A stretch of DNA of 64,000 nucleotides from Actimicrobium sp035984655 (GTDB taxonomy: Bacteria > Pseudomonadota > Gammaproteobacteria > Burkholderiales > Burkholderiaceae_D). The stretch is from NCBI RefSeq assembly GCF_035984655.1, contig NZ_JAXCHT010000002.1:186001-250000 (forward strand), written 5' to 3'. The position numbers were made by a program, and so were the translations under genes. Numbering within the stretch: the first letter of the stretch is position 1; each line of letters starts with the position of its first letter. Shown here piece after piece: positions 19,575 through 27,963 of this stretch. The notes beneath the pieces are model-generated. The model was not told the origin of the DNA and did not search any database. It was given only the letters and a program-made list of their open reading frames with translations.

Positions 19575-20897
19575 ATGCTTTCCCGCCGTTTTCAACTTTT
19601 GCGTGGCCTGACATGGTCCCAGATCCGCGACCTGTTTCGCTTCGCTTCCCGCCGTCTTGATGAAGAACATTTGCCGCAGGTCGCCGGCAGCCTGACCTTC
19701 ACGACTGTGCTGGCGCTGGTGCCACTGCTGACCATCGCGCTGGCGATTTTCACGGCCTTCCCGCTGTTCAATACCTTTCGCACCGCGCTGGAAGCGTACT
19801 TCATCCAGAACCTGATGCCCAAGGCGATCGCCAATACGATTCTGGGTTATCTGAATCAGTTTGCCGCCAAGTCGACCGGCCTGTCGGCGATCGGTGGCGT
19901 CGTCCTGATCATTACCGCGCTGGCCATGATGTCGACCATTGAGCGGGTCTTCAACCGCATCTGGGGGGTGCGCATCGCGCGTCCGTTCCTGCAGCGCATG
20001 CTGGTCTACTGGTCGGTCATCACGCTGGGACCACTGCTCATCGGCGTCTCGATTTCCTTGACCTCGTACCTGTTCGAGGCAACCAATGGCGTGGTCATGA
20101 AGATGCCGTTTCTGGGGGCGATGACCTACACCACGATTTCGGTCGGCATCACCACCGGGGCTTTCACGCTGCTCTACATTGCGCTGCCCAACCGGCGCGT
20201 CGATTGGCGCGATGCCATCTGGGGCGGGCTGCTGGCCGGCATGGCGTTCGAAATTGCCAAGCGCCTGTTCGCCATTTACATCATCAAGTTCCCGACCTAT
20301 ACGATGGTCTATGGCTCGGTCGCGGCGGTTCCGATCGGGCTGTTGTGGATTTTCATGTTCTGGATGATCACGTTGTCCGGCGCCTTGCTGGCGGCAGCCT
20401 TGCCGGTGGTGAAATACGAACGCTGGTGGCATGTCGAGCGGCCGGGCGGCGCATTTGTCGATGCCATGGCGATCCTGCGCGTGCTGTACCACTCGCGTGA
20501 AGGGAACTCAACCGCGGTGGATGCCGACATGATCCGTGACCGCACCCGGCTCGGGTTTGACGAATCCGAAACGTTGCTGCAGCAAATGCTTGAAGTCGGT
20601 TGGGTAGGCTGCCTCAAGAGCGATGCCCCGAAGCGGTTGGGTTGGGCGAAAGCGCCGGCCAGCATGCTTGATCGCTGGACCTTGTTGATCAATCCGGCGC
20701 AATTGACACTGGCTGACGTGTACCGGCTGTTCGTGTTCGATGCGGTGCGTACCGGACCGCTGGCGAGCCATGTCGAGAATGCGGTCGAACAGGGATTGCG
20801 CCAGTCGCTGGCCGATTATTTCGATCATGAGGTCAGGGACGATGCCGCGGTCTCCGCGACCACGTCGCCCGCCGTGTCGATGGCGGGCGGTCGGTAA
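19575..20897 (+). CDS. YihY/BrkB (UPF0761) family inner-membrane protein
   Basis: Protein of 440 residues. Residues about 30-280 carry six hydrophobic segments with the family motifs HLPQVAGSLTFTTVLALVPLLTIALAIF, RVFNRIWGVR and the GGLLAGMAFEIAKRLFAIYIIKFPTY block. The last ~150 residues are soluble and resemble a winged-helix fold (LYHSREGNSTAVDADMIRDRTRLGFDESETLLQQMLEVGWVG), as in longer members from Betaproteobacteria. Members were once called ribonuclease BN by mistake; their true function is unknown. The ATG at 19575 fits the family start MLSRRFQLLRG better than the upstream in-frame codon at 19476. Confidence 0.86.
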   Translation: MLSRRFQLLRGLTWSQIRDLFRFASRRLDEEHLPQVAGSLTFTTVLALVPLLTIALAIFTAFPLFNTFRTALEAYFIQNLMPKAIANTILGYLNQFAAKSTGLSAIGGVVLIITALAMMSTIERVFNRIWGVRIARPFLQRMLVYWSVITLGPLLIGVSISLTSYLFEATNGVVMKMPFLGAMTYTTISVGITTGAFTLLYIALPNRRVDWRDAIWGGLLAGMAFEIAKRLFAIYIIKFPTYTMVYGSVAAVPIGLLWIFMFWMITLSGALLAAALPVVKYERWWHVERPGGAFVDAMAILRVLYHSREGNSTAVDADMIRDRTRLGFDESETLLQQMLEVGWVGCLKSDAPKRLGWAKAPASMLDRWTLLINPAQLTLADVYRLFVFDAVRTGPLASHVENAVEQGLRQSLADYFDHEVRDDAAVSATTSPAVSMAGGR

Positions 20898-20913
20898 AGC
20901 GGCCGTACCGCCG

Positions 20914-21735
20914 TCACGCCATGCTGGTGGCGCTGCCGGCAAATCCGAACAGCGTTGTCAGTACCGCATCCGGTTGTTCTGCCATCAGGGCGTGGCCGCA
21001 GTTTTCCAGTCGCACCACGCGCGCGTTCGGCATGGCACTGATCAGTGGCGCGGTGGCCCGGGCGCTGGTCATCGCATCCTTGTCGCCGAGCAGAAATAGG
21101 GCTGGACAGGCGACCGATGCCGCCGCCACCGCGCCGTTGGCGTAGTTGTTGCAAGCCGAAAAATCGGTGTAGAAGACAGGCGCCGGATTGCGCGCAGCGA
21201 TGCGCTGCATCAAACGCTTGCCAACCCCGATTGCCAGCGATCCCGGGCCGGCCATGGATGGCGTTGGCGTGACGGCGCTGTGCGACCAGATGTTGACCAT
21301 ATCGATGGCCGCTTGCTCCTGATGCCTGGAGGCCTCCAGCAGCGCATCGGAAACCTTCATCGGATACGCGGTGGCCACCAATGCCAGGCCGCTGGCACGA
21401 GCCGGTGCGCGACAGGCGGTTTCGAGTGCGACCAGCGATCCCATGCTGTGGCCGATCAACAGCGCGCGCTGCACGCCAGCCGCGTCGAGCAGCGCCAGCA
21501 GCCAATCGGCCATCGCCTCGATCGACTGCAGTGGCGCGCCGCCGCTACGACCATGCCCCGGCAGATCGACCGCCAGCACGCCATAACCGTGGTGCGCAAA
21601 ATAGCGCGTCTGCAGCACCCACACCGAGTGATCGTTCTGCGCGCCATGGATGAATACGGCGGTCGGCAAAGCCGCATCGAACGGTTTGCCGCCGGTGTAA
21701 CAGTAGGCCGGTTGATCGTGAATGGTCAGCAGCAT
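20914..21735 (-). CDS. Alpha/beta hydrolase
   Basis: Hydrolase of 273 residues with a full catalytic triad by motif: Ser in the nucleophile elbow GHSMGS, Asp in FLLGDKDAMTS and His in NCGHALMAEQP; the oxyanion-hole motif is FIHGAQNDHSVW. It resembles the esterase/peroxidase group of the family; substrate unknown. The ATG at 21735 has AGGAG six bases upstream and lies one base past the stop of the sulfhydrylase gene, so both are one operon. Whether it works on a product of methionine synthesis cannot be told from sequence. Confidence 0.85.
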   Translation of the reverse strand: MLLTIHDQPAYCYTGGKPFDAALPTAVFIHGAQNDHSVWVLQTRYFAHHGYGVLAVDLPGHGRSGGAPLQSIEAMADWLLALLDAAGVQRALLIGHSMGSLVALETACRAPARASGLALVATAYPMKVSDALLEASRHQEQAAIDMVNIWSHSAVTPTPSMAGPGSLAIGVGKRLMQRIAARNPAPVFYTDFSACNNYANGAVAAASVACPALFLLGDKDAMTSARATAPLISAMPNARVVRLENCGHALMAEQPDAVLTTLFGFAGSATSMA

Positions 21736-21736
21736 C

Positions 21737-23059
21737 TCAGGCTCCTTTCTGCGCACTGCGCTGCGAGGCCTTCAGGCCGAGGGCGAGATCCTCGATCAGG
21801 TCGTCGACATCTTCCAGCCCGACCGACAGGCGCATGGTTCCTTCGGTGATGCCGGAGGCGCGCAGTTGCGCGCTCGGCACCCGGAAGTGCGTGGTCGAGG
21901 CAGGATGAATCACCAGCGATTTGGCATCGCCGACATTGGCCAGGTGCGAAAAAATCCGCAGTGATTCGACAAAGCGCTGGCCGGCGGCGCGATCACCTTT
22001 GATGCTGAACGAAAATACCGCGCCGCAGCCCTTCGGCAACAGGGTCTTCGCCAGCGCGTAATCCGGATGCGTTGGCAGCTCGGGGTAGGACACGGTCTCC
22101 ACCGCCGGATGCGCGACCAGGAACTCCACCACCTTGCGCGTGTTGGCGACATGGCGATCCATGCGCAAGCCCAGCGTCTCGATGCCCTGCAGGATGGCGA
22201 AGGCATTGTGCGGACTCATGACTGCGCCGAAGTCGCGCAAGCCCTCGCGGCGCGCGCGCAATGAAAATGCCGCCACGCTGGATTCCTCTGCAAACACCAT
22301 GCCGTGAAAGCCCTCATAGGGTTCGCACAACTCGGCAAAGTGGCCATTCTTTTCGTACGCGCGCTGCCAGTCGAACGTGCCGCCATCGACCAGCAAACCA
22401 CCAATCGCGGTGCCGTGCCCGCACAGGAATTTGGTGGCCGAATGAAATACCAGATCGGCGCCGTGGTCGAACGGTCGCAGCAAATACGGTGTGGTGAAGG
22501 TGGAGTCCAGCATCAGCGGCAGATAGTGTTCGTGCGCGATCGCGGCAACGCGTTCGATGTCGAGCACGTCGAGCCCGGGATTGCCCAGCGTCTCGGCAAA
22601 CAGCACCTTGGTGTTCGGCCGGATGGCAGCGCGCCAGGCGTCATGATCACGCGGATCGACGAAGGTGGTGTCGATGCCGAACCGTTTCATGGTGTAGGCC
22701 AGCAGGTTTTGCGAGCCGCCGTACAGTGCGCGCGAAGCAACGATGTGCGAGCCGGCCGCGGCGATGGTCGCCAGGCCCAGATGCATCGCAGCCTGGCCGC
22801 TGGCCACCGCCAGGCCGGCTACGCCGCCTTCCAGCGCGGCGATGCGTTCTTCCAGCACGGCGTTGGTCGGGTTTGAAATGCGCGAATACACGTGGCCCGC
22901 GCGCTCCATGTTGAACAGCGATGCGGCGTGATCGGAATCCTTGAACACGAATGAGCTGGTCAGATAAATCGGGGTGGCGCGCGCGCCTGTGGCCGGGTCC
23001 GGCGCACTGCCTGCATGCAGTGCGAGAGTGTCGAAACCGGGATAGTGCGGACCGCTCAT
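21737..23059 (-). CDS. metY: O-acetylhomoserine sulfhydrylase (PLP-dependent, MetY-like)
   Basis: Cys/Met-metabolism PLP enzyme of 440 residues, expected to form homocysteine from O-acetylhomoserine and sulfide. Features: N-terminal FDTLALHAGSAPDPATGARATPIYLTSSFVF, the Tyr-x-Arg motif VYSRISNPT that contacts PLP phosphate of the next subunit, the PLP stacking YGGSQNLL, and HSATKFLCGHG with the PLP Lys. The C-terminal LVIHPASTTH is typical of MetY rather than cystathionine enzymes. The start MSGPHYPG at 23059 has AGGAG upstream; 158 bases separate it from the divergent CBS gene, and I see no riboswitch there. Confidence 0.9.
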   Translation of the reverse strand: MSGPHYPGFDTLALHAGSAPDPATGARATPIYLTSSFVFKDSDHAASLFNMERAGHVYSRISNPTNAVLEERIAALEGGVAGLAVASGQAAMHLGLATIAAAGSHIVASRALYGGSQNLLAYTMKRFGIDTTFVDPRDHDAWRAAIRPNTKVLFAETLGNPGLDVLDIERVAAIAHEHYLPLMLDSTFTTPYLLRPFDHGADLVFHSATKFLCGHGTAIGGLLVDGGTFDWQRAYEKNGHFAELCEPYEGFHGMVFAEESSVAAFSLRARREGLRDFGAVMSPHNAFAILQGIETLGLRMDRHVANTRKVVEFLVAHPAVETVSYPELPTHPDYALAKTLLPKGCGAVFSFSIKGDRAAGQRFVESLRIFSHLANVGDAKSLVIHPASTTHFRVPSAQLRASGITEGTMRLSVGLEDVDDLIEDLALGLKASQRSAQKGA

Positions 23060-23217
23060 GATGGGGTGTCTCCTGTGTCGAATGGTGCCAATCCTAGCAT
23101 CGTATTGCACCTTGTTTGCGCTGGCTCAGTCCGGCGGTGCCGGGTAGTACGCTGGATTTTTCATGCTGCTTAGGCTACATTGCAAAGTACAGAACAACAA
23201 CGTGCCGGGACGAGACA

Positions 23218-23664
23218 ATGAAAGTATCTGAAATACTGAAGGTCAAAGGCAACATTCTCTACACCGTCACACCCGAGACACCCATGCTCGAAGCCGTCAA
23301 CACCATGGCCGAAAAAGACATCGGTTCGCTGGTGGTCATGGAGTTTGGCGAACTGGTCGGCATGCTGAGCTTTCGCGAAGTCATGAAAACCATCCATGAG
23401 AACCATGGCGAAATTGGCCCCGGAACCGTGCGCAAGCACATGGATGACCACCCGATCACCATCACACCCGAAACCGACATCAATGAAGTGCGCCGCCTGA
23501 TGCTGGAACGTCATGCGCGGTATGTGCCGGTCATGGACGCACGCACACTGCTTGGCGTGATGTCGTTCTACGATGTCGCCAAGGCGGTGTTTGAAGCACA
23601 GAGTTTTGAGAACCGTATGTTGAAGGCGTACATTCGCGACTGGCCCGCCGAAGGCGACGAGTAA
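23218..23664 (+). CDS. Tandem CBS-domain protein
   Basis: Protein of 148 residues made of two CBS motifs and little else. The first covers residues about 8-65 (NILYTVTPETPMLEAVNTMAEKDIGSLVVM...GMLSFREVMKTI) and the second about 80-135 (DDHPITITPETDINEVRRLMLERHARYVPVMDARTLLGVMSFYDVAKAVF). Such pairs bind adenosyl ligands (AMP, ATP, SAM). Stand-alone proteins of this type are regulators of unknown partners. The ATG at 23218 matches the family start MKVSEIL; the frame is open further upstream. A very strong terminator follows. Confidence 0.88.
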   Translation: MKVSEILKVKGNILYTVTPETPMLEAVNTMAEKDIGSLVVMEFGELVGMLSFREVMKTIHENHGEIGPGTVRKHMDDHPITITPETDINEVRRLMLERHARYVPVMDARTLLGVMSFYDVAKAVFEAQSFENRMLKAYIRDWPAEGDE

Positions 23665-23688
23665 GCGCGCTTGTGATCCCGACCAGTG

Positions 23689-23732
23689 CCGCCCATCGCT
23701 GTTTTTTCGAACAGCGATGGGCGGTTTTTTTT
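23689..23732 (+). terminator. Intrinsic terminator after CBS gene
   Basis: A perfect 15-bp stem (23689-23703 with 23710-23724; core CCCATCGCTGTT / AACAGCGATGGG) with a six-base loop is followed by eight T at 23725-23732. Confidence 0.93.
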
Positions 23733-23758
23733 GGCTGATTGATTCTCAGGAGCATTGC

Positions 23759-24757
23759 ATGCAAATTGCCATCATCGGTGCCGGCATGTCCGGCTTGACT
23801 TGCGCACGTCAATTGCTGGAGCAGGGGCACCAGGTTACCGTTTTTGAAAAGAGCCATAACGTCAGCGGACGCATGTCCACCCGACAAACCGAGCTGGGTG
23901 GATTTGATCATGGCGCCCAATATTTCACGGCAAAGTCGCCGGCCTTCAAGAAGGCCGTGGCCACCTGGAGCAAGGACGGCTGGGTCGCCCCCTGGAAAGG
24001 AAGATTCGTCACGCTCGAGAACGGCAAGAGCAAGCCGGCTGGAGCCAACGGCAGCGGCGTGCGGCACGTCGGGGTACCGGGCATGCGCGAGATTGGCGTG
24101 CAACTGGCGCATGAACTGGACGTGCGGTCGGCGCAGCGAGTTGAACGGATCGAACCGCTGGGCAAGCAGTGGCTGCTGATCGTGCAGTCCGACACGGTAC
24201 CAATCAGCGCGACTGCCGGACCATTTGATGCGGTGGTGGTCGCCGTGCCGGCCGACCAGGCCGCGGGGCTACTGCGGGTGGCGCCGGCGCTGGCCGAGCA
24301 AGCCGCCAGCACACACCTGGTGCCATGCTGGAGTTTGATGCTGGCGTTTCAGGAGTCGCTCGAGCTGGGCTTTGACGGCGCGTGGGTCAATGGCTCGCGC
24401 CTTGCATGGCTGGCGCACGATGCTTCCAAGCCCGGTCGCCGGCCAGGTGAACACTGGGTCGGCCAGGCCTCGGTCGCGTGGAGCGTCGAACATTTGGAGG
24501 ATGACCCGGAACGCGCCAAGGAAAAATTATTGAAAGCCTTTCACGAGGCTACCAACACGCACGTTCAGCCGGTGTATGCGGCCGTGCATCGCTGGCGCTA
24601 TGCGCAGGCGGCACAGCCGCTGGCCGGTGATTGCCTGTGGGACGCGGCGCTGCGCATCGGCGCCTGCGGCGACTGGTTTGCGGCCGGCCTGGACGGGGCA
24701 GGGCGGATCGAGAACGCCTGGCTGAGCGGCGCCGCAATGGCGCAACGCCTGACCTGA
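23759..24757 (+). CDS. FAD-dependent amine-oxidase-like oxidoreductase
   Basis: Flavoprotein of 332 residues. It begins with a Rossmann nucleotide-binding motif IAIIGAGMSGLTCARQL and the FAD ribose-binding Glu in VTVFEKSHNVSGRMSTRQ, followed by GGFDHGAQYFT; it ends with the FAD motif GACGDWFAAGLDGAGRIENAWLSGAAMA. This order is typical of small NAD(P)/FAD-dependent proteins related to renalase and to amine oxidases. Substrate unknown. AGGAG six bases before the ATG at 23759 fixes the start; the frame is open a little further upstream into the terminator. Confidence 0.85.
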   Translation: MQIAIIGAGMSGLTCARQLLEQGHQVTVFEKSHNVSGRMSTRQTELGGFDHGAQYFTAKSPAFKKAVATWSKDGWVAPWKGRFVTLENGKSKPAGANGSGVRHVGVPGMREIGVQLAHELDVRSAQRVERIEPLGKQWLLIVQSDTVPISATAGPFDAVVVAVPADQAAGLLRVAPALAEQAASTHLVPCWSLMLAFQESLELGFDGAWVNGSRLAWLAHDASKPGRRPGEHWVGQASVAWSVEHLEDDPERAKEKLLKAFHEATNTHVQPVYAAVHRWRYAQAAQPLAGDCLWDAALRIGACGDWFAAGLDGAGRIENAWLSGAAMAQRLT

Positions 24758-24784
24758 TTGCGCCAACGGCCGCAGCGCAAACCG

Positions 24785-25648
24785 CTAGCTGCAGGCCAGT
24801 GTTTGCGATGACGCACGACAGGGGATGTTGCGTTCCCTGATGCGCACGTACTCGCCGTCGGCTCTCAGGGTATCGAGCGCGGCATCAAAGCGCTCGACGA
24901 ACCGTTCATCAATTGCGCGCCTGCTGAAGGCGATCAGGGCTGGCTCGCCGGAGACCACCACGCGGCTCTTGACCACGGTCTCCTGCAGGTTCAGCTGTTT
25001 GAGTTCGATCAGACCCGTCACCTCATCGGCGATCAAGCCATCGATACGGCCGACCTGCAGCATTTTCCAGCCGCTGCGACGCTGCCCGATCGGATAGAGA
25101 TGCTTGTTGAATTCGGGATCAGCCAGCAAGGCGTCAAATTGCGGGCCATAGGACACCTTGATTTGTGCACCCAGCACGAACTCGGTGCCAATGATGTCGG
25201 CCAGCGTTTTCAGCGGAAAGCGCTGCTGCCCGGCTCTGGCAACGAACAGCACATTGGGTGATCGGTTGACCGGGTGCGAGAACAACGCGAATGCGTCGCG
25301 CTGTGGATTGTGCAATGCCCCTGGCAAAATATCGAGGTTGCCGGCTTCGAGATCGACCAGCGCACGCGCCCAGGGCAGTTCGACAAAGCGGGCGGTACAA
25401 CCCATCCGCTGCAGTGCATTGCGCACCAGTTCAACATAAAAGCCGTTGATGGCACCGTTCTCATCGCGCCACGAATACGGCGGGTCATCATTCCAGCGCA
25501 CGGTTTTTTCGCACGCGCCTGCGCTCGCGCACTGCGATGTCAGCGCCAGCGCCAGTGCCAGTGCGGCCGGGGCACCCTGGCGCCAGGCGCCGCGAAACCG
25601 CGAGACAACGGGAAGTAAGGTGAACCGGGCGACAGCAAAACGATGCAT
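24785..25648 (-). CDS. Periplasmic solute-binding protein family 3 (amino acid-type)
   Basis: Protein of 287 residues with a signal peptide (APAALALALALTSQCASAGA) and the SBP_bac_3 fold: EKTVRWNDDPPYSWRDENGAINGFYVELVRNAL, then LEAGNLDILPGALHNPQRDAFALFSHPV and DGLIADEVTGL. No permease or ATPase gene is adjacent, so it may serve a remote transporter or a sensor. The start at 25648 is chosen because it opens the signal peptide and has AGGT upstream; the same frame stays open across the divergent LplT-PlsC gene, which is a shadow. The product ends in ACS just after a Cys that may pair with the Cys near the N terminus. Confidence 0.8.
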   Translation of the reverse strand: MHRFAVARFTLLPVVSRFRGAWRQGAPAALALALALTSQCASAGACEKTVRWNDDPPYSWRDENGAINGFYVELVRNALQRMGCTARFVELPWARALVDLEAGNLDILPGALHNPQRDAFALFSHPVNRSPNVLFVARAGQQRFPLKTLADIIGTEFVLGAQIKVSYGPQFDALLADPEFNKHLYPIGQRRSGWKMLQVGRIDGLIADEVTGLIELKQLNLQETVVKSRVVVSGEPALIAFSRRAIDERFVERFDAALDTLRADGEYVRIRERNIPCRASSQTLACS

Positions 25649-25804
25649 TGAAAATTTACCTTTGGCAGAATCTGGAGGGCAAGCCGGAGTATCACCGGTT
25701 TTTGTACAACGTGGCATGCCGTCCTGAATTTTCCCGCAGCAAAACCCGTTTTCGCGATCCCCGACTGCTGTTACAGTTCCCACCCCAGCACAGAAGACAA
25801 TCCC

Positions 25805-27691
25805 ATGAGCGATAAGAGCCAGTTTGCCCTGCTTGCCGAGCGCCGCTTCGGCCCATTTTTCTGGACCCAGTTTCTCGGGGCGTTCAATGACAACGTCTTC
25901 AAGACGGCGCTGCTGACGATTCTTACCTACGAAGCGCTGAGCTGGACCACGATGGATCCGGCATTGCTGAACAATCTGATCCCGGGCCTGTTCATCCTGC
26001 CCTTCGTCCTGTTCTCGGCGACCGCCGGGCAGCTCGCCGACAAGTTCGACAAGGCCCGTGTGGCGCGTATCGTCAAGGTGTTCGAGATCGGCATCATGGC
26101 AATCGCGGCGACTGGCTGGATGACACACAACCTGGTTCTGCTGATTGTCGCGGTGGTTGGCATGGGCATGCATTCGACGTTGTTTGGCCCGGTCAAATAT
26201 GCCTATCTGCCGCAGCACCTGAAACAACACGAACTGGTGGGCGGCAACGGCATCATTGAAAGCGGCACCTTCGTCGGGATTTTGCTGGGCGAAATACTGG
26301 GTGCGGTGCTGGTCGTGCACAAGCCGTGGGGCACGGAACTGGTTGCCTTCGGCACGATCGCCATTGCGGTCACGGGCTGGCTGACGAGTCGGGCGATACC
26401 GGTGTCGCCGGCGCCTGCGCCGGACCTGAAAATCAACTGGAATCCGGTCACCGAAACGATCCGCAACATCAATTTCTCGCGCCAGAACCGGCCGGTGTTC
26501 CTGTCCTTGCTGGGCAACTCGTGGTTCTGGTTCTACGGTGCCATCATCCTCGCGCAGTTCCCTGTCTATGCGAAAGATTACCTGCATGGCGACCACAGCG
26601 TGTTCGTGCTGCTGCTGACTGTATTCTCATTGGGGATTGGCGCCGGATCGCTGCTGTGCGAACGGCTGTCCGGCCATCGGGTGGAGATCGGCCTGGTCCC
26701 GTTCGGTTCGATCGGGCTGTCGGTGTTCGGCATTGACCTGTTCCTGGCCAGCCTCGCCTACACGAATACCGCGCCGGTCGACCTGTCCGGCTTCGTGGCA
26801 CAGCACGGCAGCCTGCGCATCCTGTTTGATTGCGTGATGATCGGGGTGTTTGGCGGGCTGTATATCGTGCCGCTGTTTGCCCTGATCCAGACACGTTGTG
26901 ATCCGACGCATCTGTCGCGCACGATTGCCGGTATGAATATTCTCAACGCCTTGTTCATGGTGGCGGCAGCCTTGCTTGCGCTGGTCTTGCTCAAGAGCGG
27001 CCTGACCATTCCCCAGCTGTTTCTGGTGACTGCCGGACTTAATGCAGCGGTGGCGGTATTTATCTTTACGCTGGTGCCGGAATTCCTGATCCGGTTTGCC
27101 GCGTGGATCCTGATCCATACCATTCATCGGGTGCGCAGCATCGATGCCGATCGCATCCCGGAACATGGCGCAGCGGTGCTGGTCTGCAATCACGTCAGCT
27201 ATGTCGACGCGATCGTGATCATGGCGGCCAGCCCGCGTCCGATCCGGTTCGTGATGGATCACCGGATTTTCCGGATACCGGTGCTGTCGTGGATATTCAG
27301 AAATGCCAAGGCGATACCGATCGCACCGGCGCGGGAAGATGCCGCGCTGATGGAACGGGCCTATGTCGAGATCGGCAAAGCGCTGGATGACGGCGATCTG
27401 GTGTGCATCTTCCCCGAAGGAAAACTGACCGTGACCGGCGAACTCAACGAGTTTCGTGGCGGCGTCATGAAGATTCTGGAGCGCTCGCCGGTGCCGGTCA
27501 TCCCGATGGCGCTGCGTGGCCTGTGGGGCAGCCTGCTCACGCGCGGCGACGGCAATCCGTTTGGGCGGTCATTCCGGCGCGGACCATGGTCGCAGCTGGC
27601 ACTGGCCGTCGGCCCTGCGTTGTCGCCCGCGGTGGTCACGCCGCAACTGTTGCAGGAACAGGTACAGGCGCTGCGGGGACAGTGGAAATAG
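25805..27691 (+). CDS. Fused LplT-like MFS transporter and PlsC-type acyltransferase
   Basis: Protein of 628 residues that joins two activities of lysophospholipid recycling. Residues 1-~420 are a 12-segment MFS carrier of the LplT type (FFWTQFLGAFNDNVFKTALL is diagnostic); residues ~430-628 are a 1-acylglycerol-phosphate acyltransferase domain with the HX4D motif (His463, Asp468 in NHVSYVD), the RIFRIPVLSWIFRNAKAIPI segment and the FPEG motif (536-539). Lysophospholipid flipped in by the carrier could be re-acylated by the second part. The acyl-ACP synthetase (AMP-binding) domain of the longer three-part fusions is absent. No alternative start is needed. Confidence 0.88.
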   Translation: MSDKSQFALLAERRFGPFFWTQFLGAFNDNVFKTALLTILTYEALSWTTMDPALLNNLIPGLFILPFVLFSATAGQLADKFDKARVARIVKVFEIGIMAIAATGWMTHNLVLLIVAVVGMGMHSTLFGPVKYAYLPQHLKQHELVGGNGIIESGTFVGILLGEILGAVLVVHKPWGTELVAFGTIAIAVTGWLTSRAIPVSPAPAPDLKINWNPVTETIRNINFSRQNRPVFLSLLGNSWFWFYGAIILAQFPVYAKDYLHGDHSVFVLLLTVFSLGIGAGSLLCERLSGHRVEIGLVPFGSIGLSVFGIDLFLASLAYTNTAPVDLSGFVAQHGSLRILFDCVMIGVFGGLYIVPLFALIQTRCDPTHLSRTIAGMNILNALFMVAAALLALVLLKSGLTIPQLFLVTAGLNAAVAVFIFTLVPEFLIRFAAWILIHTIHRVRSIDADRIPEHGAAVLVCNHVSYVDAIVIMAASPRPIRFVMDHRIFRIPVLSWIFRNAKAIPIAPAREDAALMERAYVEIGKALDDGDLVCIFPEGKLTVTGELNEFRGGVMKILERSPVPVIPMALRGLWGSLLTRGDGNPFGRSFRRGPWSQLALAVGPALSPAVVTPQLLQEQVQALRGQWK

Positions 27692-27859
27692 ATCTCCCGC
27701 CTCGTGCGGTGAATTTCACCATGCGGAAAGCGCATTCCTTATTGTGGGATATCACGCTGCGCAGCATCATTAATTCATTTCATTCTCAGGGAAATGATTT
27801 CATATAGTAAAAAATGCTAACCAACCCTTTGATTGTAATGGGAGTTAATTTAGTTATGT

Positions 27860-27873
27860 GTCTTATATAAGAC
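27860..27873 (+). promoter_or_regulatory. Palindromic operator candidate upstream of aceA
   Basis: GTCTTATATAAGAC is a perfect 14-bp palindrome that ends one base before the -35 box of the aceA promoter. Its position suggests a site for a dimeric regulator, repressor or activator; the protein is unknown. Confidence 0.55.
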
Positions 27874-27874
27874 C

Positions 27875-27903
27875 TTGTTGCTCCGCAAAATACGGCCTAT
27901 GAT
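27875..27903 (+). promoter_or_regulatory. Promoter for aceA
   Basis: TTGTTG (27875-27880), 17-bp spacer, TATGAT (27898-27903). The leader that follows has three direct copies of TTCAC (27916-27930) and then the AGGAG ribosome binding site before the ATG at 27964. Confidence 0.65.
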
Positions 27904-27963
27904 TAGTCATCGGATTTCACTTCACTTCACTTCGACGACATCGTTCACCACAGGAGATTGACC

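Noticed and set aside
23060..23217. SAM or SAH riboswitch ahead of metY
   Set aside because: The 158-base gap shows no long stem set or conserved core that I could recognise.
25649..26596. N-terminal extension of the solute-binding protein frame across the LplT-PlsC gene
   Set aside because: The extension is antisense to a conserved transporter, has no motif, and the signal peptide starts at 25648.
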